NCBI GenBank assembly: GCA_964385305.1 | Contig: CAYLOP010000036.1 | Coordinates: 1-21,978, forward strand | Origin: CAYLOP01 sp964385305 | Lineage (GTDB): Bacteria; Chloroflexota; Anaerolineae; Anaerolineales; E44-bin32 | Length of the DNA: 21,978 nt | Direction of reading: 5' to 3' | Shown here: one piece after another, positions 7,951 through 16,218 of the stretch | How the letters are laid out: each line of letters opens with the position of its first letter | How positions within the stretch are numbered: position 1 is the stretch's first letter | Notes under the pieces: model-generated | The model's input: the letters and a program-made list of their open reading frames with translations, nothing else | The model's database searches: none | Told to the model about the DNA's origin: nothing | Program-made: the position numbers and the translations under genes

Positions 7951-8616
7951 TCAGTTTGTATCCGCCTGCTCAGGCTTGCGATGAGCCCAGACCTGCCAGT
8001 CCTCGATGTCGCGATCCAGCAGCAACCTGCGTAGTAACACCGCTCGCTTTTCCTCATGCGTTTGAGGTAAAGGCACGCGGTTGGCTTCCAAGCGTTTGGC
8101 AATGATCAGCAGGAGCATGCCAACCCCTGCCCAAGTCATCGCGATCGGCTGGCCTGTAAAGTAGGCTAGAGCAGGAAGTGTGATGAAACCCAGCAACGGA
8201 ATCACGGCGCTGCTTATTCTCCAACCAACAAGCAGGATAAACAGCATCCATAAAAATCCAAGAGGATAGACAACGATCAGGATGCCTAAGCAGGCCCCGA
8301 TGCCACGCCCACCATGGAAACTCAGGGTGAGAGGCCAATTGTGTCCAGCCACGGCAGCCAAGCCACTCGCCAATGCCGTTGGTAGACCCAGACCAAGCTG
8401 GATCCCTAGCCATGTGACCAACCCCGCCTTGGCCATATCCAGCACCCCCACCGCGACCACAGCGGGTTTGGAAACATTTTCATATACATTCGACCCACCC
8501 ACTGTCTTGGTCCCATAGTGGCGAATGTCGATCCCGCGCAGTAAACGACCGGCAAGATAGGCAAAAGGGATCGAACCCATGAAGTACCCCGCAACGATCC
8601 ACAAAAAATGCAGCAT
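7951..8616 (-). CDS. plsY: Glycerol-3-phosphate acyltransferase PlsY family
   Basis: Polytopic membrane protein of 221 residues. PlsY transfers an acyl group from acyl-phosphate to glycerol-3-phosphate, the first step of phospholipid synthesis. Motifs are GSIPFAYLAGR (14-24), GTKTVGGSNV (35-44, for the usual GSGNIGATN) and GHNWPLTLSFHGGRG (91-105, for GHxFPxxLxFKGGKG). The third motif, usually RHxxN, reads RLEAN, so its His is Leu. A polar C-terminal tail of about 35 residues is extra. ATG 8616 lies 8 nt after GAGGT; GTG 8622 is an alternative. It follows degV by about 20 nt, which fits FakB-style delivery of fatty acids. The divergence leaves some doubt over activity. Confidence 0.85.
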   Translation of the reverse strand: MLHFLWIVAGYFMGSIPFAYLAGRLLRGIDIRHYGTKTVGGSNVYENVSKPAVVAVGVLDMAKAGLVTWLGIQLGLGLPTALASGLAAVAGHNWPLTLSFHGGRGIGACLGILIVVYPLGFLWMLFILLVGWRISSAVIPLLGFITLPALAYFTGQPIAMTWAGVGMLLLIIAKRLEANRVPLPQTHEEKRAVLLRRLLLDRDIEDWQVWAHRKPEQADTN

Positions 8617-8637
8617 ATCCACTTACCTCAGAACTAC

Positions 8638-9483
8638 CTAGCTATCCGTATAATACGTCAAGCCCAATGTGCCAGGCCCTGCATGAACCCCCATCACCGG
8701 CGTGAGAGGTGTGAGATAGAGTTCCACGCAATGAAAGCGGTCCGCCACAATTTGGCGCAATGCCTCAGCCGCGCCCGGATCGTCCGTATGAAAGACCGCG
8801 GCATGAACGGGCCGATCTCCCACCTGCGATTCCATCAAATTAAGCAAGTGGCGAACCGCCTTCTGACGGCTGCGCGCCAGGCCAAGGAAACGTAATTTCC
8901 CATCCTGCAGCGATAGCATCGCCTTGATCTTTAACGCCGGTCGCAGCAACGCAGCAGCCACAGATAGACGCCCACCACGGACGATATACTCCAACGTATC
9001 CAACGAAGCCAGTAAACGCACCCTCGAAATTACCGCTTCCACTTCACCTAAAATCTCTCCCACACTTGCGCCCCTCTCTGCCATCCGTGCCGCGGCGAGT
9101 GTCACAAAACCCTGTCCCATGCAGGCGCAGCCCGAATCGATCACATGGATCGACAAAGACGGCAATTGCCGTGCAGCAGTGAGCGCCGAACTCATCGTGC
9201 CGCTCAGACGGGGTGGAAGATGGATGGAGAGGATCTCTCTGAAGCGATCCCCCAACTCACGGTAAACCTCAAGGAAATCCCCAACCGATGGCTGTGAGGT
9301 CGCCATTTGCGTCTTGCGTTCCCGCAGGATGCGGTAGAACTCCGTGGAGGTAATATCGATCTCGTCGCGATACAGACGCTCATCCAGACGAAGCGCAAGT
9401 GGAACGACTCGGATCTGATAATCCTGAGCGAGTTCCCGTGGTAGGTTGGCTGCAGAATCCGTGACAACCGCGATCTCTCGCAT
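8638..9483 (-). CDS. DegV family fatty acid-binding protein (FakB-like)
   Basis: Cytoplasmic two-domain protein of 281 residues that binds one fatty acid. Family motifs in order are VTDSAANLP (7-15), TSQPS (62-66), HLPPRLSGT (88-96), LDTLEYIVRGGRL (161-173) and TPVMGVHAGPGTLG (261-274). In Firmicutes, FakB proteins present fatty acid to the kinase FakA, and PlsY uses the resulting acyl-phosphate. No FakA (DAK-like) gene is in this window. ATG 9483 has AGGAGG immediately upstream. A paralogue lies 8 nt upstream of it and plsY directly downstream, indicating a tandem duplication within one transcription unit. Confidence 0.93.
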   Translation of the reverse strand: MREIAVVTDSAANLPRELAQDYQIRVVPLALRLDERLYRDEIDITSTEFYRILRERKTQMATSQPSVGDFLEVYRELGDRFREILSIHLPPRLSGTMSSALTAARQLPSLSIHVIDSGCACMGQGFVTLAAARMAERGASVGEILGEVEAVISRVRLLASLDTLEYIVRGGRLSVAAALLRPALKIKAMLSLQDGKLRFLGLARSRQKAVRHLLNLMESQVGDRPVHAAVFHTDDPGAAEALRQIVADRFHCVELYLTPLTPVMGVHAGPGTLGLTYYTDS

Positions 9484-9491
9484 CCACCCTC

Positions 9492-10348
9492 CTACCGAGC
9501 GACGCTCTCGGATTCAAGATCATCATAGAATGCGATCCCCAATAAACCAGGGCCGGTATGTGCGCCCATCACCGGTGTGAAAGCGCATGTCATCACTTCG
9601 ACACAGTTAAAGCTTTGAACAATCTTTTCACGTAAGGCCTTAGACGCATCGAGTGCATCGGCGTGCAGAACAGCCACGTGGACAGGGCGGCCGTCAACCC
9701 GGCGTGCCATCTCGACCAGCATGGCTTGGATCGCGCGTGAACTTGTGCGCGGTTTCGCCAATACGTCAACATCGCTTTGATTGAGAATGAGAATGGGTTT
9801 CATCCGTAATATAACACCCAACAAAGCCGCCGCCTTGCCTATACGACCGCCATAATAGAGATACTCCAGGGTATCTAACATGGCGTACACAGTGACCCGG
9901 CTTCGGATAGCGAGCGCCTCCTGTTGGACCTCTGTCAGGTCCCCACCGTTTTCAGCGACCCTGGCAGCGGCAAGCGTCCCATCGCTGCCGTGCCCGCATC
10001 GATCACACGCACGGGAACGATCTCTTCTGCCAGTTTTGCCGCGGTTTGAGCTGACCTTACAACACCACTTAACGAAGCCGGTGGATGAATGGAGACAATA
10101 CCATCGACCTCTCGACCGAGTTTCAGATAGGTCTGGAGGAAATCGCCCACCGATGGCGCTGCGGTATGGGGAATATGCTTGTTCTCGCGCAGTCTTCGAT
10201 AAACATCCTGAGGCTCGATGTCAATTCCATCCAGGTACGTTCGCCCATTCCAATGGAGGTAGATAGGCACAATGTTGATTCCATATTGCGTGACCACCTC
10301 TTCCGGCAAATTTGAGGATGAATCTGTGACAATTCCTATCCTGTGCAC
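9492..10348 (-). pseudogene. Second DegV family protein, frameshifted
   Basis: Two frames together make one DegV protein. The 5' part, from GTG 10348 with AAGGTGG 6 nt upstream, carries VTDSSSNLP, TAAPS and HPPASLSG and runs to VIDAGTAAMG. The frame then breaks near 9976/9977. The 3' part resumes as LAAARVAEN and continues with LDTLEYLYYGG and TPVMGAHTGPG. Against the intact neighbour, the residues matching QGFV are missing, which equals a 13-nt deletion. Adding 13 nt to the 857-bp span restores a frame of 289 residues, close to the 281 of the neighbour. Left as is, translation stops shortly after the break. Either a recent loss in a tandem pair or an assembly error. Confidence 0.85.
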
Positions 10349-10416
10349 ATTGCACCACCTTCAATCAAAGAGCCAAGAAACCCCTTCGCCCAACTTTCTT
10401 TGCCCATAGGCCACAT

Positions 10417-10647
10417 CTACCCCATAAGCAAATGATTCAAGAGCATGATGAGCGCGCCGCTCAGCAGCAGGATTATGAGAAGAATGACGCTGATCGAGAT
10501 ACGCTTGAACATTAATTCATGGAGCGAGCCAGGCAGATGCGATCTGGGCGCCTCCTGCCCAGAATTGTGGGTGCGCTGTGATCCCTGCACCTTGTTCTGA
10601 TCGTCGCCCACCATGAACTTCAAGCGTTTTCCGATGAGGTACTTCAT
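10417..10647 (-). CDS. Small single-pass membrane protein of unknown function
   Basis: A 76-residue protein starts at ATG 10647, overlapping the MFS stop as ATGA. Residues 1-50 are polar and basic (GKRLKFMVGDDQNK). Residues 52-70 are a strong hydrophobic helix, and the tail is NHLLMG. The tail-anchored layout predicts a cytoplasmic N-terminus. No family was recognised. The four-base overlap implies translation coupled to the transporter, so it may be an accessory subunit; that is inference. A longer upstream reading of the same frame (to 11046) is antisense-like sequence inside the MFS gene. Confidence 0.6.
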   Translation of the reverse strand: MKYLIGKRLKFMVGDDQNKVQGSQRTHNSGQEAPRSHLPGSLHELMFKRISISVILLIILLLSGALIMLLNHLLMG

Positions 10648-12002
10648 TGCGGCCACCTGCGTGATGACCGAACATTGATCAAACCAGCAACCAGGACCAC
10701 AACCGCTATCAAGAGGAAGGCATAACGAAACCCAATCGTGTCGGCTAAGCCCCCCATCAGGGGGAGCGGAACCGCCGAAGCCGCGTTGCAGAGGAAAAAT
10801 TGAGTCGAGATGACCCTGCCCCGCATCTCGTCGGGCGACCGCTCCTGCACCAATGTCCGCGCTGGGATCATGACGAATGCAAAACTCCCACCCATCATGA
10901 AAGAGATCACAAGGAAGAGCAGCATCGAAAAGCCATAGAGGGCTTGCACATTCGAGAGCATTACGAGCCCCACGCCTATCACTAAAAGACCAATATTGAT
11001 CCACCCTTTCGATGCTAACAAATCCCCTCGTCTCCCAACCAACCAAACTCCTACGCCGAATCCAACCCCTCCCGGGATCGCCAGATAAATCATGGTTTCA
11101 ACCGGCACACCCCAAATCCTCGCTGCGAACCCCGGCATCAGCGTCATCAGCACCAACGTTAGCACCGAGATCAGCACGAGACACCCTATCGCCTGGCGAA
11201 CGGCAGCATGACCTGCAACAAACTCCCAACCATCCCGCAGATCATGAACCATCGTGAATATCGTACGCGGCTTTATATTGGTCTTGATCCGTCCAATCCA
11301 CGCAGGTAATCTTGCGTACACCACAACAGCTATAGCAAACAGAGGCAAAGCTGCCAACCCGGCAGCAGGCACACCACCCCAATGGATCAACAAGGGCGCC
11401 AATAAAACCATGCCTGCTGCTTGGGCGCCGAGCATGACAACCTGTAGAATGGAATTCGCCGCGAGCAGCTGCATGGAATGGACGGCTCGGGGAATGAGTG
11501 CATCGCGCGCTGAAGATGTGAATTGCTGGATGGCGGAAAGAAAAAGATTGCTGACTAAAACCGCTAACAGCAGCACCGGTAAGCTTTCCACCCAGCGTGT
11601 GGCTGCCGCAAAACCCGTAGCGATCAGGATTCCCAGGACATTTGAAACCACCAAAGTGCGCCGTCGATCATACCAATCCACAAAAACCCCAGCTAACATA
11701 CCGACGATGAACCCCGGTAAGGTGAAAGCCGTGATCATCAGCCCCATCTTCCAGCTAGAGTGCGTCACGTCCTCAATTAGAACTACCGAAGCGAAGTAAA
11801 GCGCATAGATCGCTGCAAGCGCAGAGAATTGCGCGAGGCTTACACGTCGCAAACTCTCATTTTGGAGGATGTGCAAAGTGGCATCCTCTCCTTTAACAAC
11901 ACGCTTTGTCAACACGGCGATCTCCACTTCCATCACGAGGCATGAGCCCTCGTATTCCAGATATGGATCCGTAGGCTCCTTACCCTCGACAATCTGTTGC
12001 AT
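10644..12002 (-). CDS. MFS transporter, EntS/MFS_3-type exporter
   Basis: Polytopic protein of about 452 residues with ten to twelve hydrophobic segments. The MFS motif A-like loop GVFVDWYDRRR lies near 105-115, after the second helix. A second such stretch, GVWLVGRRGD, lies mid-protein. The late element MRGRVISTQFF is typical of the EntS-like group, which exports siderophores, drugs or metabolites by proton antiport. About 55 polar residues precede the first helix (PTDPYLEYEG, LTKRVVKGED), longer than usual. The start is uncertain. ATG 12002, TTG 12029 and ATG 11933 all lack a good ribosome binding site, and the same frame continues upstream across a TGA to a well-initiated ATG at 12107. Confidence 0.85.
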   Translation of the reverse strand: MQQIVEGKEPTDPYLEYEGSCLVMEVEIAVLTKRVVKGEDATLHILQNESLRRVSLAQFSALAAIYALYFASVVLIEDVTHSSWKMGLMITAFTLPGFIVGMLAGVFVDWYDRRRTLVVSNVLGILIATGFAAATRWVESLPVLLLAVLVSNLFLSAIQQFTSSARDALIPRAVHSMQLLAANSILQVVMLGAQAAGMVLLAPLLIHWGGVPAAGLAALPLFAIAVVVYARLPAWIGRIKTNIKPRTIFTMVHDLRDGWEFVAGHAAVRQAIGCLVLISVLTLVLMTLMPGFAARIWGVPVETMIYLAIPGGVGFGVGVWLVGRRGDLLASKGWINIGLLVIGVGLVMLSNVQALYGFSMLLFLVISFMMGGSFAFVMIPARTLVQERSPDEMRGRVISTQFFLCNAASAVPLPLMGGLADTIGFRYAFLLIAVVVLVAGLINVRSSRRWPQ

Positions 12003-12038
12003 CAAGCTTTTTTTGTTGAGATCGATCAAGAAGTGAAT

Positions 12039-12107
12039 TCAAAGCGCGTAGATCGTCTCCTCTGGCTCTTTGTTCTCGATGCCCGGCGTCGAGTTGCTCG
12101 TAAGCAT
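12039..12107 (-). CDS. Short ORF in frame upstream of the MFS gene (leader peptide or severed N-terminus)
   Basis: A 22-codon frame starts at ATG 12107 with AGAAGG 6 nt upstream and ends in TGA at 12039-12041. Its codons mostly end in G or C (18 of 22), as in real genes here, and its end reads NKEPEETIYAL. It is in the same frame as the MFS gene, with no other stop between them. It may be the original MFS start cut by a nonsense change (CGA to TGA is one possible step), or a translated leader peptide. Confidence 0.4.
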   Translation of the reverse strand: MLTSNSTPGIENKEPEETIYAL

Positions 12108-12369
12108 GGATGACCTTCTGAATTGGAAATTTGGACCCATAGATACAAGCCTACCTATATTGATCCAAAGAAAAGTTACAAAGCCTGAGGAACGAGGTTA
12201 ATAAAGGTTACAGAGCGGCAATACACGGGAATGGGGGGTGTTAGGCGACGCTTTTTAGAGGAGCCTTCAACCACTCAATAGCCAATCGGTTTTACGCTTG
12301 AGAGATCCTACATTTGCCCTGTCCCAGCCTAAGAACGCTGGGGAGAAAACCTCCCATGGCAAGCCCCAA
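12108..12369. other. Intergenic region between the response regulator and the MFS unit
   Basis: No gene is visible. A hairpin of CCCAGC (12323-12328) and GCTGGG (12337-12342) with an 8-nt loop lies about 27 nt past the regulator stop, with a second small stem GGGAG/CTCCC (12342-12355) beside it. Neither is followed by a U-run on the minus strand, so termination here is only possible. The rest should hold the promoter of the MFS-degV-plsY unit. Confidence 0.35.
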
Positions 12370-13053
12370 TTATTGACGAAACCAATACCCTAACCCATAT
12401 TCTGTTAGGATGTATTGGGGGTTATGCGGATCATCCTCTAGCTTGGCACGCAAGCGGCTGATATAAACCTTCAAATAATTAATCTCATCCGTGTACTCCC
12501 GCCCCCAGACGCGCGCCAGCAATGTCTCATGAGGTAGAACCTGACCAGCATTTCGAACCAGATGATACAGCAAACGGTATTCTGTCGTGGTCAACCGCAC
12601 TGGCTCACCATCTTTGGTCACTTCCCGGCGGGCAAAATCAATCGCTAGATCGTCAAAAACCAGTGTTTCTTCGTGGGTGAGCGGAAGTGTTTGCGTCCTG
12701 CGCAGCACAGCCCGAACGCGCGCGAGGAGCTCGAGGTGGCTGAAAGGTTTTGTGATGTAGTCATCTGCGCCCAGTTCCAGCCCACGCACCTTGCTGAGTT
12801 CGTCATCTCGCACCGTAAGCATGATGACGGGCACATCGGAATAGCGCCGAATGTGTTCCAGGATTTGAAAACCATCCATGTCTGGCAAACCCACGTCGAG
12901 CAAGACGAGCGCTGGTTGTTCGCTTTCAAGCACAGCGAAAGCTTCCTCAGAATCCGCTGCGGAGATCACCTCCCAATTTGGTTGTTGCATTCCGAAACCT
13001 ACGGAGATCAGACGGACGACATCCGGCTCTTCATCGACGATAAGGATCTTCAT
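12370..13053 (-). CDS. OmpR/PhoB-family response regulator
   Basis: DNA-binding response regulator of 227 residues. The receiver domain (1-115) has acidic residues in VDEEPD, phospho-acceptor Asp53 in LLDVGLPDMDG, Thr80 and Lys102 in YITKPFS. The C-terminal winged helix (about 128-226) shows LTTTEYRLLYHLVRNAG and YLKVYISRLRAKLEDD, with the closing YGLGYWF. It should be phosphorylated by the kinase encoded just upstream, with which it shares an ATGA overlap. The domain order and sequence resemble KdpE-type regulators, but no potassium-transport genes are present and the target is unknown. Confidence 0.95.
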   Translation of the reverse strand: MKILIVDEEPDVVRLISVGFGMQQPNWEVISAADSEEAFAVLESEQPALVLLDVGLPDMDGFQILEHIRRYSDVPVIMLTVRDDELSKVRGLELGADDYITKPFSHLELLARVRAVLRRTQTLPLTHEETLVFDDLAIDFARREVTKDGEPVRLTTTEYRLLYHLVRNAGQVLPHETLLARVWGREYTDEINYLKVYISRLRAKLEDDPHNPQYILTEYGLGYWFRQ

Positions 13054-14843
13054 GGCTCCACTCTTTTCAGCGCGGGAAGCGCGATGAAGAATGTGCTTCC
13101 TTGGTCTGGCTCACTCTCCAGCCAGACACGCCCACCATGCAACGCCACATACTCACGTGTAATGAAAAGCCCCAGCCCCAACCCAACGTTCTCCGACTCA
13201 TCCGGCAAGACAAAGAAGCGCTGAAAGAGATTTGCCTGCTCCTCCGCAGGGATGCCAGGACCGGTGTCAGAGATAGCGATCACAACCTCACCATCATCAT
13301 AATCCATCGAGACCCGAACACGCCCCCCTTTGGGTGTAAATTTATGCGCATTAACAAGTAGATTCGTCAGTGCTTGATCGATGCGCCTGCGGTCAATATC
13401 CACTTGGATTCCTCGGTCCAGCAGTTGGATTTCAAGATGTTGTCCCTTCTTCTCCAGTAGAGGCGCAACCGCCGATACCGTGCGTTCCACGATTCTCCTC
13501 GCGTCGGTCGGCTGCGTGGCCAGGATCACTTGACCCGCCTCCAGGCGTGTTGACTCGACTAGATCAGCCACCAAAGCTTCGAGCCGGTGGGTATGGTGAC
13601 CGATCGTATCGAGTAATTCGTGCTTGACATCCTCCGTCGCATCCGGATACAGATCTACAGAAGTCTTAATGCAAGTCAGGGGTGTGCGAAGTTCGTGAGA
13701 TAGAACCGAGATAAAACTCTGCTGTAGCTCATCCAGCATCCGTAGCTTTTGCACCTGCTCTCTTTCACGCTGATAAAGGCGAGCGTTTCTTATGGCTAAT
13801 GCCGCTTCTTGGGCTAGAGCAGGAAGCAACGTGAGCGCATCGGATTCAAACGCCGTTTGTTCGCGCTGCCCCACCACGAGCAATCCTAAGGGCTCACCTC
13901 CGAGCCGGAGAGCCGCGCTTGCACAGGAAACAATCCCCCTTCCACCAGGCAAGGTCGCCACGAAATCAGCATACCACGCAGTTTCTGAGATCACCTGAAA
14001 GTTGTCCGAACCAAGCACCGAACGCAGCGGCTCGTCATCCAGGGGTATAGAAATTTCATCTGGGTTATGCGCTTCCACGCCGCTCATCGAAGCGGGCGCT
14101 AAGGTATTTGCCGTTTCATCAAAGAGCAGCAGGTATGCCGCATCTGCCGAGAGCAATCGGCTAGCCGCGTCCGTAACGGTTTGGAATGTGCGATCTAAAT
14201 CCAGACTGGTGCTGATCTGACGCAACAATTCGTTCAGTGTCGCAAGGCGGGCGGCGAGGATCCTTTCCTTCTCGGTCTCTATATGCTCCGAGCGCAATTG
14301 CTCGAGCAGAAGGGCACACAACACCGCTACCACAAACATCAGGAGCAGCTTGGCAGACACGATGTAGATGGATGTCGCCGTCCACAATCCCGCCGGATTA
14401 ACGGCGCTGGCTCCCGCATAGATAAACCCTGCAATGATCGCCACAAGAATCGTCGGCACCAAATCTATATAGAACGCAGCGCCGATGATATTGAAGACAT
14501 AAAGAATGAAGAAACCGGAATGGTAGCCGCCTGTTAAATAGGTGGCCAGCGTGGCAGCGACCGTATCGAACGCGAGCACAAATAAGGGGCGACGGAGCCA
14601 GCGCAGATAGCGGCTTACAATGAAAAGCAACGCACTATAGACCGCAAAGCCCGCCACAGCATGCAGAGGAGAGACGATCACCCCTTCCGTCAGGCGGTCA
14701 AAGAGCGAAAGCACGAGCACAAGAACTAACGCGAGCCAACGCAAGATCGTAAGCATCCGCCCTACCCAAACGAAGTCGGGAAGTTTGTAAGCTGGATCTC
14801 CGTAGGCAAGGTATGCTCGCTTGGATCCGTTTGAGCGTTTCAT
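13050..14843 (-). CDS. Membrane sensor histidine kinase with GAF domain
   Basis: Protein of 597 residues. Six or so hydrophobic segments fill residues 32-182 with short loops, so the sensor is probably within the membrane. A GAF-like domain follows (about 205-352), then HisKA with phospho-acceptor His383 in SVLSHELRTPL, and HATPase_c with the N-box around NLLVNAHKF (494-502), DTGPGIP (526-532) and GLGLGLF (554-560). It should autophosphorylate and pass phosphate to the regulator encoded next, whose start overlaps its stop by 4 nt. ATG 14843 is chosen with AAAGGT 9 nt upstream; GTG 14846 adds one residue. The stimulus is unknown. Confidence 0.95.
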   Translation of the reverse strand: MKRSNGSKRAYLAYGDPAYKLPDFVWVGRMLTILRWLALVLVLVLSLFDRLTEGVIVSPLHAVAGFAVYSALLFIVSRYLRWLRRPLFVLAFDTVAATLATYLTGGYHSGFFILYVFNIIGAAFYIDLVPTILVAIIAGFIYAGASAVNPAGLWTATSIYIVSAKLLLMFVVAVLCALLLEQLRSEHIETEKERILAARLATLNELLRQISTSLDLDRTFQTVTDAASRLLSADAAYLLLFDETANTLAPASMSGVEAHNPDEISIPLDDEPLRSVLGSDNFQVISETAWYADFVATLPGGRGIVSCASAALRLGGEPLGLLVVGQREQTAFESDALTLLPALAQEAALAIRNARLYQREREQVQKLRMLDELQQSFISVLSHELRTPLTCIKTSVDLYPDATEDVKHELLDTIGHHTHRLEALVADLVESTRLEAGQVILATQPTDARRIVERTVSAVAPLLEKKGQHLEIQLLDRGIQVDIDRRRIDQALTNLLVNAHKFTPKGGRVRVSMDYDDGEVVIAISDTGPGIPAEEQANLFQRFFVLPDESENVGLGLGLFITREYVALHGGRVWLESEPDQGSTFFIALPALKRVEP

Positions 14844-15386
14844 CACAATGACCTTTACACCGCGTTAGAGGGCTTGGGAGAAAATGGCGCGATACGCGCT
14901 TGGGTCTTCAACACAAGAAAGCCTGGAACCGACGAAACACTTTATCAAGAAAGTTCCATGCGCCGTGCCAGGAAAAGCAAGGCTTCTATCCCTATTTTAT
15001 GATAAAGGGAACATGGTTGGTAGATTCAAAGTCAGGTGGAACGAATGGCGGTCCCAATGAGAGCTAGCAAAGGCAAGATCCAATCAGCATGGTGTGTAAA
15101 TGCCATCAACTCTAGGCTGGCATCACGGAGATCGCACCCGAATCCCACTGGAGAGGATTCTCCGCGATGGGGCAAATATCGTCCTTCCACTTCTAAGCAG
15201 CATGCTCGCTCATCCGTCGAACCCTTTTCTATCCATATACAAATCCTCTGCTTCTTGGTTGACAACGTACGAACGAAAAGATCGCCACATTTCCGTTGGC
15301 GATCTTTTTCAGACTGCGTAGTAGTGCGACCCTGCTCGCCCCATGGATTCGTCTCCACCTCACGCCAAAGGTCGGTTGATCTTGGT
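14844..15386. other. Intergenic region upstream of the histidine kinase
   Basis: This 543-bp gap holds the kinase control region and the terminator of the operon to its right. An imperfect AT-rich palindrome lies at 14989-15010, with TCCC/GGGA outer arms and TTTA/TAAA inner arms, about 150 nt before the kinase start. A minus-strand frame at 15032-15358 passes through the terminator and has no recognisable family. I see no tRNA and no credible gene. Confidence 0.5.
15276..15308 (-). terminator. Intrinsic terminator after the four-gene envelope operon
   Basis: A perfect 12-bp stem (AAAAGATCGCCA against TGGCGATCTTTT) encloses a 9-nt loop. A-rich and T-rich arms flank both sides, so it can act in either direction. 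It lies about 80 nt past the stop at 15387 and is the clearest terminator in the window. Confidence 0.85.
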
Positions 15387-16178
15387 TTAAGGCAGTGGCT
15401 CGAGTGTGTACGTGATCCCCTGCACGGTGATCTCGATATCAGAGACTTGATGCATCAATTCTTGATTGCAATTCAAGGCCTGAATATCCACGGTCTGGCC
15501 GACATCCACCCAGAACGTTTTGATGTCGCCGGGTTCAATCACCTCGTCATCACCCAGCCAGTCCTCACCCCAATCGTCATTCGTCGATGGGCTGATGAAG
15601 ACGTAGCAAACATCCATGTAAGTATTGTTCACAACCTGTAGCGCGGCTTGTGATGGTGATAGGAAGGGGACACCCTCGAAGAGGGTGGGAACAAATCGCA
15701 TTGCGCCGATAGTCATTAATCCCAAGCATGCCACAATTATCACGATGGCAATGCATCCCTTAACCCAGCCGCTGCTCCTTTTTTTCGGCACGTCCGGCAC
15801 GGCAGCCGAGCTGGGATACGGATGGGATGGGGGTTGAGCTACAACTGGAGGTATCTGAACGGGTGGGGGTGGCGCTTGAGGTACTTGAGGCGTTGACGAA
15901 ATGGAGGATGGGCTTGGAAAGCGTTGCACCGGCAGGGATGAACGTTGCGCTTCGAAGGGTGGAGGACCCGGGGTTGGGGGCGGAACATCCTTCACCCATT
16001 CCTGCCCCTCTAAGCGATACCATTCACCCGTTTGTGCACCGATTTGCCAGATCTTTCCGTCCGCATCTTCTACCTGCAATGCATCGATCGCACGCTGGAA
16101 ATCCTCCGCATTCAGCTCGCCGGCCTTATATCGAATGCGCAGTTTTTGAAACTCACGACGTGCTTCACGAAAATCCAT
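15387..16178 (-). CDS. Single-pass protein: shared N-terminal domain, Pro-rich linker, extracytoplasmic domain
   Basis: Protein of 263 residues of unknown function. Residues 10-66 form a domain shared with the first gene of this operon: a helical FQKLR...ALQV part, reminiscent of SHOCT, then a Trp-rich GKIWQIGAQTGEWYR...WV part. A Pro/Ser-rich linker follows (67-132), then one membrane helix (about 140-160) and an exported C-terminal domain (178-263). That domain reads VVNNTYMDVCYVFISPS, then DDWGEDWLGDDEVIEPGD, and has a Cys pair (191, 237). It resembles small beta domains of envelope proteins, by eye only. ATG 16178 has GAGGAG 6 nt upstream; a longer in-frame reading to 16283 overlaps the preceding gene and is less likely. 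Last gene before the terminator. Confidence 0.8.
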   Translation of the reverse strand: MDFREARREFQKLRIRYKAGELNAEDFQRAIDALQVEDADGKIWQIGAQTGEWYRLEGQEWVKDVPPPTPGPPPFEAQRSSLPVQRFPSPSSISSTPQVPQAPPPPVQIPPVVAQPPSHPYPSSAAVPDVPKKRSSGWVKGCIAIVIIVACLGLMTIGAMRFVPTLFEGVPFLSPSQAALQVVNNTYMDVCYVFISPSTNDDWGEDWLGDDEVIEPGDIKTFWVDVGQTVDIQALNCNQELMHQVSDIEITVQGITYTLEPLP

Positions 16179-16218
16179 CCGCTTCTCCTCGCCACAAATT
16201 CCCAGTCCTACGAGATTC

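Noticed and set aside
10648..11046. Long minus-strand frame reaching 11046 and ending with the 76-residue protein
   Set aside because: The upstream part is out of frame within the MFS gene and non-coding in character; ATG 10647 with the ATGA overlap is the sensible start.
15032..15358. 108-residue minus-strand frame
   Set aside because: It runs through the intrinsic terminator at 15276-15308 and has no family or ribosome binding site support.
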